Translations under genes and position numbers: made by a program
The notes under the pieces: generated by a model
What the model saw: the letters and a program-made list of their open reading frames with translations, nothing else
What the model was told of the DNA's origin: nothing
Databases searched by the model: none
Part shown: positions 38,768 to 47,906 of the stretch, piece by piece
How the letters are laid out: the number at the start of each line of letters is the position of its first letter
Position numbering within the stretch: position 1 is the stretch's first letter
Source: Gordonia sihwensis NBRC 108236
Lineage (GTDB): Bacteria > Actinomycetota > Actinomycetes > Mycobacteriales > Mycobacteriaceae
DNA length: 64,000 nt
Reading direction: 5' to 3'
NCBI RefSeq assembly: GCF_000333035.1
Contig: NZ_BANU01000006.1
Location: 163,082-227,081 of the forward strand

Positions 38768-39049
38768 ATGACCACGCTGATCCGACAGGCACCTCAGCCC
38801 GCAACTGTGCATCGCGCCGTGCAGGTTCCGGTGTTCGGGGTGCCGTGGCCGCTGTACAAGCTGGCCGCTGTGGTCGCCGGCGTGGTCGTCGCCGCGCTCG
38901 TGTTCACCTTCACCGGCTCCGGGACGGCGTCAATGTGGGCCAGTGCAGTCGCGGTGATCACGGTGTGGTGGGGCGGCTATGTGCTGCTTCGTGAACGGTG
39001 GGACGATGGAGAGCGTGACTTCATCGCCGAACACCACTCCCGCCGCTGA
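38768..39049 (+). CDS. small two-helix membrane protein
   Basis: A 93-residue protein with two adjacent membrane helices (LYKLAAVVAGVVVAALVFTF and SMWASAVAVITVWWGGYVLL) and a basic end. It overlaps the ilvA start by 44 bases in another frame. A -10 element immediately before ATG 38768 and no ribosome binding site suggest leaderless translation. No family recognised. Confidence 0.7.
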   Translation: MTTLIRQAPQPATVHRAVQVPVFGVPWPLYKLAAVVAGVVVAALVFTFTGSGTASMWASAVAVITVWWGGYVLLRERWDDGERDFIAEHHSRR

Positions 39050-40388
39050 TTCGACCCTCACCCCGGCGAGCATTGAGGCTGCGGCACGTCGTCTGGACGG
39101 CGTCGTACGCCGGACACCGCTGGAGGACTGCCCCCGCCTGAGTGACGCCACCGGTGCGCGAGTGCATCTCAAGCGCGAGGATCTGCAGACCGTCCGCTCC
39201 TACAAGATCCGCGGCGCCTACAACGTCATGGCGCAGCTGAGCGCAGATGAACTGGCCGCAGGCGTCGTCGCGGCGAGCGCGGGCAATCACGCACAGGGCG
39301 TCGCGTTCGCGTGCGCCACCATGCAGGTCAAGGGTCGGATCTACGTACCGACGACCACTCCCAAGCAGAAGTGCGACCGGATTCTGTGGCATGGCCGAGG
39401 GTTCGTCGAGCTCATTCCGGTCGGTGAGACCTACGACGCCGCGGCGGCCGCGGCCCAGAGCGACGTGATCCGCACGGGCGCCACGTGGATCCATGCCTTC
39501 GACGACCCGCGCACGGCGGCCGGGCAGGGCACGATCGGCAAGGAGATCCTCGAGCAGCTCGGAGCCGATCCCGACGTCGTCGTGTTGCCGGTCGGCGGTG
39601 CGGGCTGCATGGCCGGAATCGTCACCTACCTGCGTGCGGCGTGCCCCGGCGTCGCGATCGTCGGCGTGGAGCCGCACGGTGCCGTGTCGCTCGCGGCCGC
39701 GCTGGTCAACGGTGCACCGTACACGCTGCCGACCGTCGACTCCTTCGTCGACGGTGCGGCAGTGCAGCGCATCGGCGGCCTGGGGCACGGCGTGATGGCG
39801 GCCGCCGGGGCCCGGGTGGTGAACCACCCCGTGCTCGCCGACGTCACCTCGCACCCGCGGGTGCCGGTGATCGAGGCCTCGGAGATCGACCTCGCGCCGG
39901 GCAGCGTCACCATCACGAATGTGAGCGAGGGGGCGATCTGCTCGACCATGCTCGAGCTGTACCAGAACGAGGGGATCATCGCCGAGCCCGCGGGCGCGCT
40001 CGCGGCGACCGCGGTGCGCGAACTCGATCTTCCCGCCGGTGCCACCGTGGTCGCACTCGTCTCGGGCGGCAACAACGACGTCTCCCGCTACGGCGAGATC
40101 ATCGAGCGGTCGTTGGTGCACCGCGGTCTCAAGCACTACTTCCTGGTGAACTTCCCGCAGGAGCCGGGCGCGCTGCGCCGCTTCCTCGACGACGTCCTCG
40201 GTCCCGACGACGACATCACTCTGTTCGAGTACGTCAAGCGGAACAACCGCGAGACCGGGGCCGCGTTGGTCGGCGTGGAACTCGGCGACCCGTCGGATCT
40301 GTCCGGGTTGCAGGACCGGATGAAGCGCTCCCGTCTGGACGTCGAACAACTCGAGCCGGACACTCCGGCGTACCGCTACCTGACGTAG
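39006..40388 (+). CDS. ilvA: threonine dehydratase (biosynthetic)
   Basis: A 460-residue PLP enzyme converting Thr to 2-oxobutanoate, the first step of isoleucine synthesis. The PLP-lysine is in SYKIRGAYN, the phosphate loop in PVGGAGC, and a second Ser/Gly-rich loop in LVSGGNNDV. The C-terminal ACT-like regulatory domain is visible as KHYFLVNFPQEPGALRRFLDDVL. ATG 39006 lies inside the preceding small ORF; GTG 39015 is an alternative. Product feeds the same amino acid used by IleS upstream. A hairpin at 40403-40441 ends the transcript. Confidence 0.95.
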   Translation: MESVTSSPNTTPAADSTLTPASIEAAARRLDGVVRRTPLEDCPRLSDATGARVHLKREDLQTVRSYKIRGAYNVMAQLSADELAAGVVAASAGNHAQGVAFACATMQVKGRIYVPTTTPKQKCDRILWHGRGFVELIPVGETYDAAAAAAQSDVIRTGATWIHAFDDPRTAAGQGTIGKEILEQLGADPDVVVLPVGGAGCMAGIVTYLRAACPGVAIVGVEPHGAVSLAAALVNGAPYTLPTVDSFVDGAAVQRIGGLGHGVMAAAGARVVNHPVLADVTSHPRVPVIEASEIDLAPGSVTITNVSEGAICSTMLELYQNEGIIAEPAGALAATAVRELDLPAGATVVALVSGGNNDVSRYGEIIERSLVHRGLKHYFLVNFPQEPGALRRFLDDVLGPDDDITLFEYVKRNNRETGAALVGVELGDPSDLSGLQDRMKRSRLDVEQLEPDTPAYRYLT

Positions 40389-40402
40389 GCGGACCCAGCG
40401 CG

Positions 40403-40441
40403 ACGGCGGTCGCTCCCGGTAACGACGGGGGCGGCCGCCGT
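40403..40441 (+). terminator. 15-bp hairpin after ilvA
   Basis: Arms 40403-40417 and 40427-40441 pair along 15 positions, two of them G-T, around a 9-base loop. A weak T-containing sequence (CCTCGTCTCG) follows. It isolates ilvA from the mce operon. Confidence 0.6.
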
Positions 40442-40489
40442 CCTCGTCTCGACCACCCGATCACCTGGTTACCGGCGTCGTGGGAGGGT

Positions 40490-40514
40490 CACCTGCCTAT
40501 TTCCTACATAGGTG
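40490..40514. promoter_or_regulatory. nested inverted repeats upstream of the mce operon
   Basis: CACCT (40490-40494) and AGGTG (40510-40514), with overlapping CCTAT (40496-40500) and ATAGG (40508-40512), form nested palindromes in an AT-richer patch. A TATATT -10-like element follows at 40558-40563. This could be an operator for an mce repressor; no regulator gene is adjacent. Confidence 0.4.
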
Positions 40515-40661
40515 AAGTTATGTGTGGCGCCTGGCACACTTTCCCGAAATCGCTGTGTATATTACGACCGAACACCCCCTCGGGGGTGGGGCCGGCGGGG
40601 GGCGCGGCGACTGTCGACTCCCCACCGCACCCGCGGAGGCGAAGAGGGCGAAGGCAGGGGA

Positions 40662-41522
40662 TTGAGCACAGACACGGTGGACGCGCACCCACGTGCTGCT
40701 GCGCGTCGTTGGTCCGACAGCGGCGCCCGCAAATGGTTCGACGAGCACATCAAGAAGTCCTTCGAGACCTTCGGCCGTCAGCTCGCGATGTTCGTCGAAG
40801 TGTTCAAGGTCCTCATCGAAGACATCGTCAAGAAGCGCTTCCCCTTCGGCGAGTTCATCCGGCAGTGCGCGTTCATGGCCTCCACGTCGGTCTTCCCGAC
40901 GCTGCTCGTGGCGATCCCGATCGGCGTCATCGTCTCGATCCAGGTCTCGAACATCGCCGGCCAGATCGGCGCCACGTCGTTCTCCGGCGCCGCGACCGGC
41001 CTCGGCGTCATCCGGCAGGGCGCGCCGCTGGTGACTTCGCTGCTGCTGGCGGGTGCGGTCGGCTCGGCCATCGCCGCCGACCTCGGCTCGCGCACGATCC
41101 GCGAGGAGATCGACGCCATGCGGGTGATGGGAGTCAACCCGATCCAGCGTCTGATCTCGCCCCGGCTGCTCGCCACGATGGTGGTCTCGTTCCTGCTCTG
41201 CGGCTTCGTCTGCTTCGTCGGCTTCATCACCGGCTACCTGTTCAACGTCTACTTCCAGGGCGGGACGCCCGGCAGCTACACGGGGACGTTCGCTTCCTTC
41301 GCCGGCGTGCCCGATCTGTTGTTCGCCCTGGTGAAAGCCGTGATCTTCGGCGCCATCGTGGCGATCGTCGCCTGCGACCGCGGCCTCACCACCAGCGGCG
41401 GCCCGGCCGGTGTCGCGAACTCGGTGAATGCGGCGGTCGTCAACTCGGTGATCCTGCTGTTCACCGTCAACGTGGTGCTCACCCAGGTGTTCGCACTCGT
41501 CGTGCCGGCGAAGGTGGTGTGA
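40662..41522 (+). CDS. Mce transporter permease YrbE-A
   Basis: A 286-residue MlaE-family permease, first gene of the mce operon. Five to six membrane helices are visible, with the MlaE motif region LVTSLLLAGAVGSAIAADLGSRTIREEIDAMRVMGVNPIQRLISPRLLA. It pairs with YrbE-B to form the inner-membrane channel for lipid uptake, normally energised by the ATPase MceG, which is not in this window. I chose TTG 40662 after AAGGCAGGGG; GTG 40677 is also possible. yrbE-B starts one base after its stop codon. Confidence 0.93.
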   Translation: MSTDTVDAHPRAAARRWSDSGARKWFDEHIKKSFETFGRQLAMFVEVFKVLIEDIVKKRFPFGEFIRQCAFMASTSVFPTLLVAIPIGVIVSIQVSNIAGQIGATSFSGAATGLGVIRQGAPLVTSLLLAGAVGSAIAADLGSRTIREEIDAMRVMGVNPIQRLISPRLLATMVVSFLLCGFVCFVGFITGYLFNVYFQGGTPGSYTGTFASFAGVPDLLFALVKAVIFGAIVAIVACDRGLTTSGGPAGVANSVNAAVVNSVILLFTVNVVLTQVFALVVPAKVV

Positions 41523-41523
41523 G

Positions 41524-42390
41524 ATGGCCGCGTCACGCTACGTACCGCCGCTGCTCAAACCGCTCGGCTGGCTGCGGAAGCTGTGGGAGGCGCCGCGCGA
41601 CGGCATCGTCGCGATGGGGCACCTGATCACCTTCCTCGTGAAGTCGATCGGACTGGCGCCCATCACCTTCACGCACTACCGGAAAGAGGTCTGGCGACTG
41701 CTCTCCGACGTGGCGTGGGGCAACGGCGCGATCGTCGTCGGCGGCGGAACCGTCGGCGTCATGGTGATCCTCGGTGTGATGGGCGGCGCGACCGTCGGCA
41801 TCGAGGGCTACACGGCGCTCAACCTGCTCGGCATGTCGCCGATCACCGGCGGACTCTCGGCGTTCGCGACCACCCGTGAGATCGCTCCGCTGCTGGCCGC
41901 GACGGCGTTCACCGCACAGTCGGGCTGCCGGTTCACGGCGCAGCTCGGGTCGATGCGGATCAGCGAGGAGATCGACGCGCTCGAATCGATCGCGATCCGG
42001 CCGCTGCCTTATCTGGTGACGACCCGGATGGCCGCGGCGGTCCTGTCGATCATCCCGCTGTACGCGATCTCGCTGGCCGCCAACTACATCGCCTGCCAGT
42101 TCATGTTCCAGATCCAGTCGGGACAGGGATCGGGCACCTACCTGCACTACTTCGACGAATTCATCCTGTCGCGCGATGTGGTCTTCTCGTTCCTCAAAGT
42201 CATAGTCTTCGTCCTGCTCACGACCTTCATCCAGTGCTACTACGGATACTTCGCGTCGGGCGGTCCGGAAGGCGTGGGCGTCGCGGCCGGGCATGCGATC
42301 CGGCTGTCGATCATCACGATCGTCTTCGCGAACCTGATCCTCACGCTGGTGTTCTGGGGCACCTCGGCCGGCATCAAGATATCGGGGTGA
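41524..42390 (+). CDS. Mce transporter permease YrbE-B
   Basis: A 288-residue MlaE-family permease, partner of YrbE-A. It carries the matching segment ATTREIAPLLAATAFTAQSGCRFTAQLGSMRISEEIDALESIAIRPLPYLVTTRMAA, and a C-terminal helix pair around GPEGVGVAAGHAIRLSII. Starts at ATG 41524 with one base between genes. mceA follows after three bases. Confidence 0.95.
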   Translation: MAASRYVPPLLKPLGWLRKLWEAPRDGIVAMGHLITFLVKSIGLAPITFTHYRKEVWRLLSDVAWGNGAIVVGGGTVGVMVILGVMGGATVGIEGYTALNLLGMSPITGGLSAFATTREIAPLLAATAFTAQSGCRFTAQLGSMRISEEIDALESIAIRPLPYLVTTRMAAAVLSIIPLYAISLAANYIACQFMFQIQSGQGSGTYLHYFDEFILSRDVVFSFLKVIVFVLLTTFIQCYYGYFASGGPEGVGVAAGHAIRLSIITIVFANLILTLVFWGTSAGIKISG

Positions 42391-42393
42391 CGG

Positions 42394-43689
42394 ATGCGAA
42401 TCGATACTGGTGGGCGCGATCCGTCGCTCAAGACGTACTTCCTGCGGGGGCTGGCGTTCCTCGCCGTGGCGGTGGTCGTGTTCGCACTGCTGCTGGCCCG
42501 GTACGAGGGCAAGTTCGACGACCGCACCGAGGTCACCGCGGAGCTGACCGACGTCGGCGACGGACTGGTTCCCGGCGCCGACGTCCGCTACAACGGCTTC
42601 ATCGTGGGGTCGGTCGATTCGATCACCCTGGTCGGCAGCGGTGACAACCCGACGAAGGACGTCGCGTTGATCCTGAACCCGGACCAGGCGTCCGGCATCC
42701 CGGCGAACACCACCGCGCGCACCGTTCCGTCGAACCTCTTCGGCGTGAACTCGGTGGAGCTGATCGCGCCGGCGAATCCCGCCTCGGAGTCGATCAGCGG
42801 CGGCGACGTGGTGAAGGCCGACACCTCCGAGCCGACCATCCGGCTGCAGGACGCGCAGAACGAGCTCCGCTCGCTGCTGCGGAGTGTCCCGCCCGAAGAT
42901 CTCGGCATGGTGCTCGGCACCATCGCCGACGCGCTGCAGGGCGGCGGCGCAACCTTCTCCACCTTCGTCGGTGTTCTCGACACCTACTGGAAGACCATCA
43001 ACGCGCAGTTCCCGCCGGGCGCACCGTCCGGTTTCGAGAACTTCGACCGGGCGATCCGCGGTCTGGCGCAGTCGACCCCGCAACTGCTCGACGCGCTCGG
43101 CAAGTCGGTGGTTCCGGCGATGACGATCGCGCAGAACGCCGACCAGCTGACCGCACTGCTGTCGGCCGGCCAGGGGATGCTCGACCAAGTGCACACCCTC
43201 TTCGCCAAGAACGGCGACGGCGGCAAGCGGATCGTGCGTGATCTGAACACGATGCTCGGAGCGATCACGCTGGAACCGAACTCACTGCCCGAGGCGCTGC
43301 AGCAGCTCTACGTCCTGGCGGGCAGGGTGCTCGGAGTCTTCACCGGCGTGAACGGCCACGTTCAGCTGAACCTCGGCGTCAGCTTCAGTGCGTTCGCGCA
43401 GTACACGCGCCAGAACTGCCCGGTTTACGACGGCGGCCCCTACGGGACGGCCCGTGGGCCGGGATGCGTCGGCCCCGGGACCGGCACGGGCCCGACCATG
43501 TCGGGACCGTTGACGGTGTACCCGCCGGGAATGAAGCGGGCCGCCGCCCAGAAGCCGGTCAGTGCTGTGACGACCGGAAAGGACGAGAAGACGCTCAAGG
43601 GCGCGCTCGGACGGAAGCCGACCTCGGCCGACAGCCTCATGCTCGGCCCGCTGGTCTCGGCCGTGACACCGCAGGAGGGAGGCCGGTGA
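42394..43689 (+). CDS. Mce family protein MceA
   Basis: A 431-residue substrate-binding subunit of the envelope lipid importer. One N-terminal membrane helix (FLRGLAFLAVAVVVFALLLARY) precedes the MCE domain (VTAELTDVGDGLVPGADVRYNGFIVGSVDSI). A long helical Mce4_CUP1-type domain follows, then a Gly/Pro-rich region with CPVYDGGPYGTARGPGC, typical of MceA C-termini. In mycobacteria six Mce proteins form a hexameric tunnel. Overlaps mceB by 4 bases. Confidence 0.95.
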   Translation: MRIDTGGRDPSLKTYFLRGLAFLAVAVVVFALLLARYEGKFDDRTEVTAELTDVGDGLVPGADVRYNGFIVGSVDSITLVGSGDNPTKDVALILNPDQASGIPANTTARTVPSNLFGVNSVELIAPANPASESISGGDVVKADTSEPTIRLQDAQNELRSLLRSVPPEDLGMVLGTIADALQGGGATFSTFVGVLDTYWKTINAQFPPGAPSGFENFDRAIRGLAQSTPQLLDALGKSVVPAMTIAQNADQLTALLSAGQGMLDQVHTLFAKNGDGGKRIVRDLNTMLGAITLEPNSLPEALQQLYVLAGRVLGVFTGVNGHVQLNLGVSFSAFAQYTRQNCPVYDGGPYGTARGPGCVGPGTGTGPTMSGPLTVYPPGMKRAAAQKPVSAVTTGKDEKTLKGALGRKPTSADSLMLGPLVSAVTPQEGGR

Positions 43690-44720
43690 GCGCCGCTAAA
43701 TCGACCATCCGCAAGCCGCTGATCGGATTCACCCTGTTCGCGATCGTCGCGCTGGCGATGACGTATCTGATCTGGTCCACGCTCGAGCGCTCGGTGAGCG
43801 GGCCGACCAGCGGGTACACGACCACGTTCAACGACGCGTCCGGGCTCGCGGAGGGCGACGACGTCAGAATGGCGGGCGTGCGCGTCGGGCGCGTGGAGAG
43901 CATCGACCTCGACGACGGCAGGGCCCTCGTCAGGTTCGAGGTCCAGCACGATCAGAAGGTGTACGCGAACACCCGGGCCGCGATCCGTTACCAGAACCTG
44001 ATCGGTCAGCGGTACCTGGCGCTTTCGCTGGACGGTCCGACACCGCAGGCTCAGCTGAGCGAGGGCTCGGCGCTGCGTCTGCCGGGCGAGGACTCGTTCG
44101 ACGTCACCAAACTCCTCGCCGGATTCCAGCCGGTCTTCGACACGCTGACACCCGAACAGGTCAACACGCTGTCGGAGAGCCTGATCCAGGCCTTCCAGGG
44201 CGACGAGGTGTCTCTCTCTCGCACGATCGCCGAGATCGGGCAGGTGGCGAGCGACATGGCCGACCGCGACCAGGTGCTCGGCGCGATCATCACGAACATG
44301 GGGGTGGTGATGCGCGAACTGGCCTCACAGGGCGACCAGGTGCAGACCCTCCTCGACAGCACCGGAAAGCTGATCGAGGGTCTCAACGGCAACTCTCAGC
44401 AGTTCGGCAAGGCGATCGATCAGCTCGGCCAGACCACCACCGGTTTCGCCCAGGTGTTCGCGCAGAACCGCGCGACCCTCAAGTCGGCCGGCACCGCCGC
44501 CGACGACGCCACCGGCAAACTGATCGCCAACGGCGCCAAGATGGACCGGCTCGCGGTCGAGCTGCCGATCTTCCTCGGACACTTCCCGAATGTGATGATG
44601 CAGGGCAACTACTTGAACATCTACGCGTGTGACCTCGACATCTCCATCGGCGACGTCCTGTTCCCGCCCGGCCTGATCAACAAGATCGGTGGCACCAACC
44701 ACTCGGTGGTGTGCCGATGA
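43686..44720 (+). CDS. Mce family protein MceB
   Basis: A 344-residue Mce subunit: N-terminal helix (LIGFTLFAIVALAMTYLIWSTL), MCE domain (YTTTFNDASGLAEGDDVRMAGVRVGRVESIDL), and a helical domain with repeated Gln/Leu heptads. It ends with the MceB-type [37 protein letters not shown]. Start is GTG 43686 (GTGA overlap); the longer frame lies in mceA. Confidence 0.95.
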   Translation: MSAAKSTIRKPLIGFTLFAIVALAMTYLIWSTLERSVSGPTSGYTTTFNDASGLAEGDDVRMAGVRVGRVESIDLDDGRALVRFEVQHDQKVYANTRAAIRYQNLIGQRYLALSLDGPTPQAQLSEGSALRLPGEDSFDVTKLLAGFQPVFDTLTPEQVNTLSESLIQAFQGDEVSLSRTIAEIGQVASDMADRDQVLGAIITNMGVVMRELASQGDQVQTLLDSTGKLIEGLNGNSQQFGKAIDQLGQTTTGFAQVFAQNRATLKSAGTAADDATGKLIANGAKMDRLAVELPIFLGHFPNVMMQGNYLNIYACDLDISIGDVLFPPGLINKIGGTNHSVVCR

Positions 44721-45709
44721 AGAAGCGTCTCGCCCGGTCGTTCCACGGCAACCGCCGGCTGTGGTACGGGATCCTCGGTGTCGTCGTCATCGCGATCGTC
44801 CTGGTCGCCGTGGTCGGGCTGAGTTCGGCCGGACTCGGTAAGCGGACGTACACCGCAGACTTCGAACAGGCGGGCGGAATCCGTCCCGGTGACAAAGTCC
44901 GCGTGGCGGGCATCGACGTCGGCGAAGTGTCGAAGACCGAACTGGCCGGAGACCACGTCGAGGTCGCCATGAAGGTCGACAAGGACGTCGAGGTCAAGGA
45001 CGACGGCTCCGCCGAGATCAAGATGTCGACGCTGTTGGGGCAGCGGTACGTCGACATCGTGCTCGGGCAAAGCGACAAGGCGACGCCGAACGACCGGATC
45101 CAGCACACGTACGTGCCCTACGACCTCCAGCAGACCCTGGCCAAGGGCACCCCGGTGCTTGCGGGCATCGAACCGAATGACCTCACCAACAGCATCCGCA
45201 CGCTGAGCACGCAGCTGGCGGGTGCGCCCGCGATCATGGGACCCACACTCGATGCGCTGACCCGGATGTCGAACGTGCTCAACAATCGGCACGATCAGAT
45301 CAACCAGCTGCTCAAAGACACCGATGCGGTCACCAAGCAGGTCGTCGACAGTCAGTTCGCGCTGTCGATCATCGTCGGCCAGGGCGCCCAACTGGCGAAC
45401 AAGATCGTGGCTCGCGAACAACTCGTGACCCGGATGCTCGACGGCGTGGCCGCCCTCACCGATCAGGCGTCGGCGGTGGCCGCGGAGAACGGCGACCAGT
45501 TCGCACCGGTGATGGCGAACCTCAACACGATTGCGAACGGACTCGAGAAGAACCGCGACAACCTGCGCAAGCTGCTTGACGTCCTGCCGGTCACCGCCCG
45601 GTTGACCACGAATCTCACCGGTGACGGGCCCTATGCGAACGGCTACCTGCCGTGGGGCCTGTTCCCCGACAACTGGCTCTGCGCGGCGCGGGTGGTGGAC
45701 GGATGCTGA
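44717..45709 (+). CDS. Mce family protein MceC
   Basis: A 330-residue Mce subunit: one N-terminal helix ([21 protein letters not shown]), MCE domain ([32 protein letters not shown]), helical domain. It is shorter than many MceC proteins, which carry Pro-rich tails; here the protein ends soon after [19 protein letters not shown]. Overlaps both neighbours by a few bases. Confidence 0.94.
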   Translation: MKKRLARSFHGNRRLWYGILGVVVIAIVLVAVVGLSSAGLGKRTYTADFEQAGGIRPGDKVRVAGIDVGEVSKTELAGDHVEVAMKVDKDVEVKDDGSAEIKMSTLLGQRYVDIVLGQSDKATPNDRIQHTYVPYDLQQTLAKGTPVLAGIEPNDLTNSIRTLSTQLAGAPAIMGPTLDALTRMSNVLNNRHDQINQLLKDTDAVTKQVVDSQFALSIIVGQGAQLANKIVAREQLVTRMLDGVAALTDQASAVAAENGDQFAPVMANLNTIANGLEKNRDNLRKLLDVLPVTARLTTNLTGDGPYANGYLPWGLFPDNWLCAARVVDGC

Positions 45710-46809
45710 GGATGTCCCGGATCAAGAGCGCGATGGCCGCGGTGGCGCTGGTCGCGGTGACGGCGACGACCGTCAGCGGCTGCTCGCTGATGCCCGCCAC
45801 CTGGACCGCGGCGCTGGGCCAGGCCAACACCGTCACAGCCTATTTCGACGACGTGTCGGGAATCTTCACCGGCAACGACGTCGCGGTTCTCGGAATGCCG
45901 GTCGGTCGCATCACCTCCGTGGAGCCCCAGGGCACTCGGGTGAAGGTCACGATGACCGTCGACAACAGCGTCGACGTGCCCGCCGATGTGACGGCGGCGA
46001 TCGTCAACACCTCGATCGTGACCACGCGGCACATCGAGCTGTCGCCCACCTACACCAAGGGACCCAAGCTCGGCGACGGCGACGTGATCCGCCACACCGA
46101 GGCGCCGGTGGAGATCGGCACGCTGTTCGATTCGATCGACAAGATCGTCAAGGCCATGTCGGGAGACCGGCCCGGCGAGGGGCCGATCGCCGACTTCGTC
46201 GACGTGACTTCGGGAATCGCCTCCGGCAACGGCGAGAAGCTGCGGCAGGCGCTCGATGCGCTCTCGAAGGCGGGCAAGCTCGGCGCGGACAACGGTGACG
46301 CATTGATGTCGATCATCAAGTCGCTGAGCACGCTCACCACGGCGCTCACCGACAACTATCCGAAGATGCAGCAGTTCTCGTCGTCGATGACGCAGGTCTC
46401 GGACATGCTGGGCGACCAGTCGGTCGGCCTCGTCGCGTCGCTGCACGACCTGAACAAGACCCTGCAGAACACCTCCGAGTTCCTCGCCGCCAACTCGGGT
46501 GCGATCAGCGGTGCGACCGGCAGGATGGCGTCGCTGGCGGCCAATCTGTCGGACTTCTCCCGCGAGGTGGTGGAGACGATCGATGTGGCGCCCCTGCTGT
46601 TCCAGAACCTCTCGAACTCGATCTCGGCCGAACAGGGTGCGTGGCGGACCTCGGTCTTCCTTGACAAGTCGCTGCTCGACAACCAGATGCTCAACAAGTT
46701 CTGCAATGCGATCAACCTGAACCAGAAGGGCTGCGACACCGGTCAGCTGAAGGACTTCGGCCCCGACCTGGGCATCTATTCCGGACTGTTGGAGCTGAGC
46801 AAGAAATGA
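45703..46809 (+). CDS. Mce family protein MceD, predicted lipoprotein
   Basis: A 368-residue Mce subunit in the D position. Its MCE domain ([32 protein letters not shown]) is closest in pattern to MceD. Unlike M. tuberculosis Mce1D and Mce4D as I recall them, which have a plain N-terminal anchor, it has a signal peptide with lipobox TTVSGC (Cys27). The usual D motif PVEWDEL reads PVEIGTL. ATG 45703 overlaps mceC by 7 bases; ATG 45712 is an alternative. With MceE this makes two lipoproteins in the complex. Confidence 0.92.
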   Translation: MLRMSRIKSAMAAVALVAVTATTVSGCSLMPATWTAALGQANTVTAYFDDVSGIFTGNDVAVLGMPVGRITSVEPQGTRVKVTMTVDNSVDVPADVTAAIVNTSIVTTRHIELSPTYTKGPKLGDGDVIRHTEAPVEIGTLFDSIDKIVKAMSGDRPGEGPIADFVDVTSGIASGNGEKLRQALDALSKAGKLGADNGDALMSIIKSLSTLTTALTDNYPKMQQFSSSMTQVSDMLGDQSVGLVASLHDLNKTLQNTSEFLAANSGAISGATGRMASLAANLSDFSREVVETIDVAPLLFQNLSNSISAEQGAWRTSVFLDKSLLDNQMLNKFCNAINLNQKGCDTGQLKDFGPDLGIYSGLLELSKK

Positions 46810-47906
46810 CCAGGATTCGCAAGGCCGGTCTCGCGGCGGTCTCACTCGTCACCACGGTCAGCCTCACCGCATGCGGCGCCGTCCCCGGCGTCACGGTGGA
46901 GCAGATCCCGCTGCCCGCCCCGGGCGGGATCAGCGACTCGATCACCGTCCACACCTCGTTCGAGAACGCACTCAACCTGCCGAACAAGGCCAAGGTCCGT
47001 CTCGGCGGCCTGGATGTGGGCGAGGTGGAGTCCATCGTCGCGAAGAACTACCGCGCCGAGGTCACGATGAAGGTGGCGAAGGACACCGAACTGCCGATCG
47101 GCACCGGAGCCGAACTGCGTCAGGCGACACCGCTCGGCGACGTCTTCGTCGCGCTGCAGCCGCCGGCGGACACCTCGAAGGGGATGGTGCGCGACGGCGG
47201 CACCCTGGCCGGCCCCACCTCGGCGGCGGCGACGGTGGAGGACCTGCTCGTGAGTCTGACGGGTCTGGTCGACTCGGGTTCGGTGAGCTCCCTGCAGCGG
47301 ATCTTCACCGAGCTCAGCACCGCCATCGGCGGCAATGCTCCCGAACTGCACGGCGCCATCGAGGGATTCACGACCGCGATCGACAAGTTCAACAAGAACT
47401 CGGCGGCGGTCGACCAATCGATGGCCGTCACAGCGCGGTGGTCGAAGGAACTGGCGAACGGCCGCAACCAGATCGCCGCCGCGATCAACAAGCTCCCCGC
47501 GGCGATCAACACGGTCAACGACCAACTCGGCATGATCCTGACGACCCTCGACAAGACGAACAAGGTGACCGCCGCGACCAACGATTTCCTGAACACCGAG
47601 CAGGCCGACTTCGGCGAGATGCTCGGCCACCTCAACACCACGCTGGTGGCGCTGGAGAATGCGGCGCCGATCTTCGGGCCGCTCGCCGACCGCATGGCCG
47701 AGCTGAACCCGAAGTGGGTCAAGTCGACGTCCGGAAGTGCGGCGGCGGTCTCGGCCAAGGTGTACTGGCTGACGCCGGGCGCCGGATTCGATTCGGCGTC
47801 GCGGTTGCCCGAAGGCGCGGACGTCACCAACGGCATGCACAGTCTGGAACAGACACTCGCCCGCATCATCGCTCGTCTCACCGGAACGAAGGGATGCTGC
47901 TCATGA
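46806..47906 (+). CDS. Mce family lipoprotein MceE
   Basis: A 366-residue Mce subunit with signal peptide and lipobox (VSLTAC, Cys23), the normal E-type (LprK/LprN) arrangement. The MCE domain reads [33 protein letters not shown], then a long helical domain. Overlaps mceD by 4 bases and mceF by 4 bases. Confidence 0.95.
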   Translation: MTRIRKAGLAAVSLVTTVSLTACGAVPGVTVEQIPLPAPGGISDSITVHTSFENALNLPNKAKVRLGGLDVGEVESIVAKNYRAEVTMKVAKDTELPIGTGAELRQATPLGDVFVALQPPADTSKGMVRDGGTLAGPTSAAATVEDLLVSLTGLVDSGSVSSLQRIFTELSTAIGGNAPELHGAIEGFTTAIDKFNKNSAAVDQSMAVTARWSKELANGRNQIAAAINKLPAAINTVNDQLGMILTTLDKTNKVTAATNDFLNTEQADFGEMLGHLNTTLVALENAAPIFGPLADRMAELNPKWVKSTSGSAAAVSAKVYWLTPGAGFDSASRLPEGADVTNGMHSLEQTLARIIARLTGTKGCCS

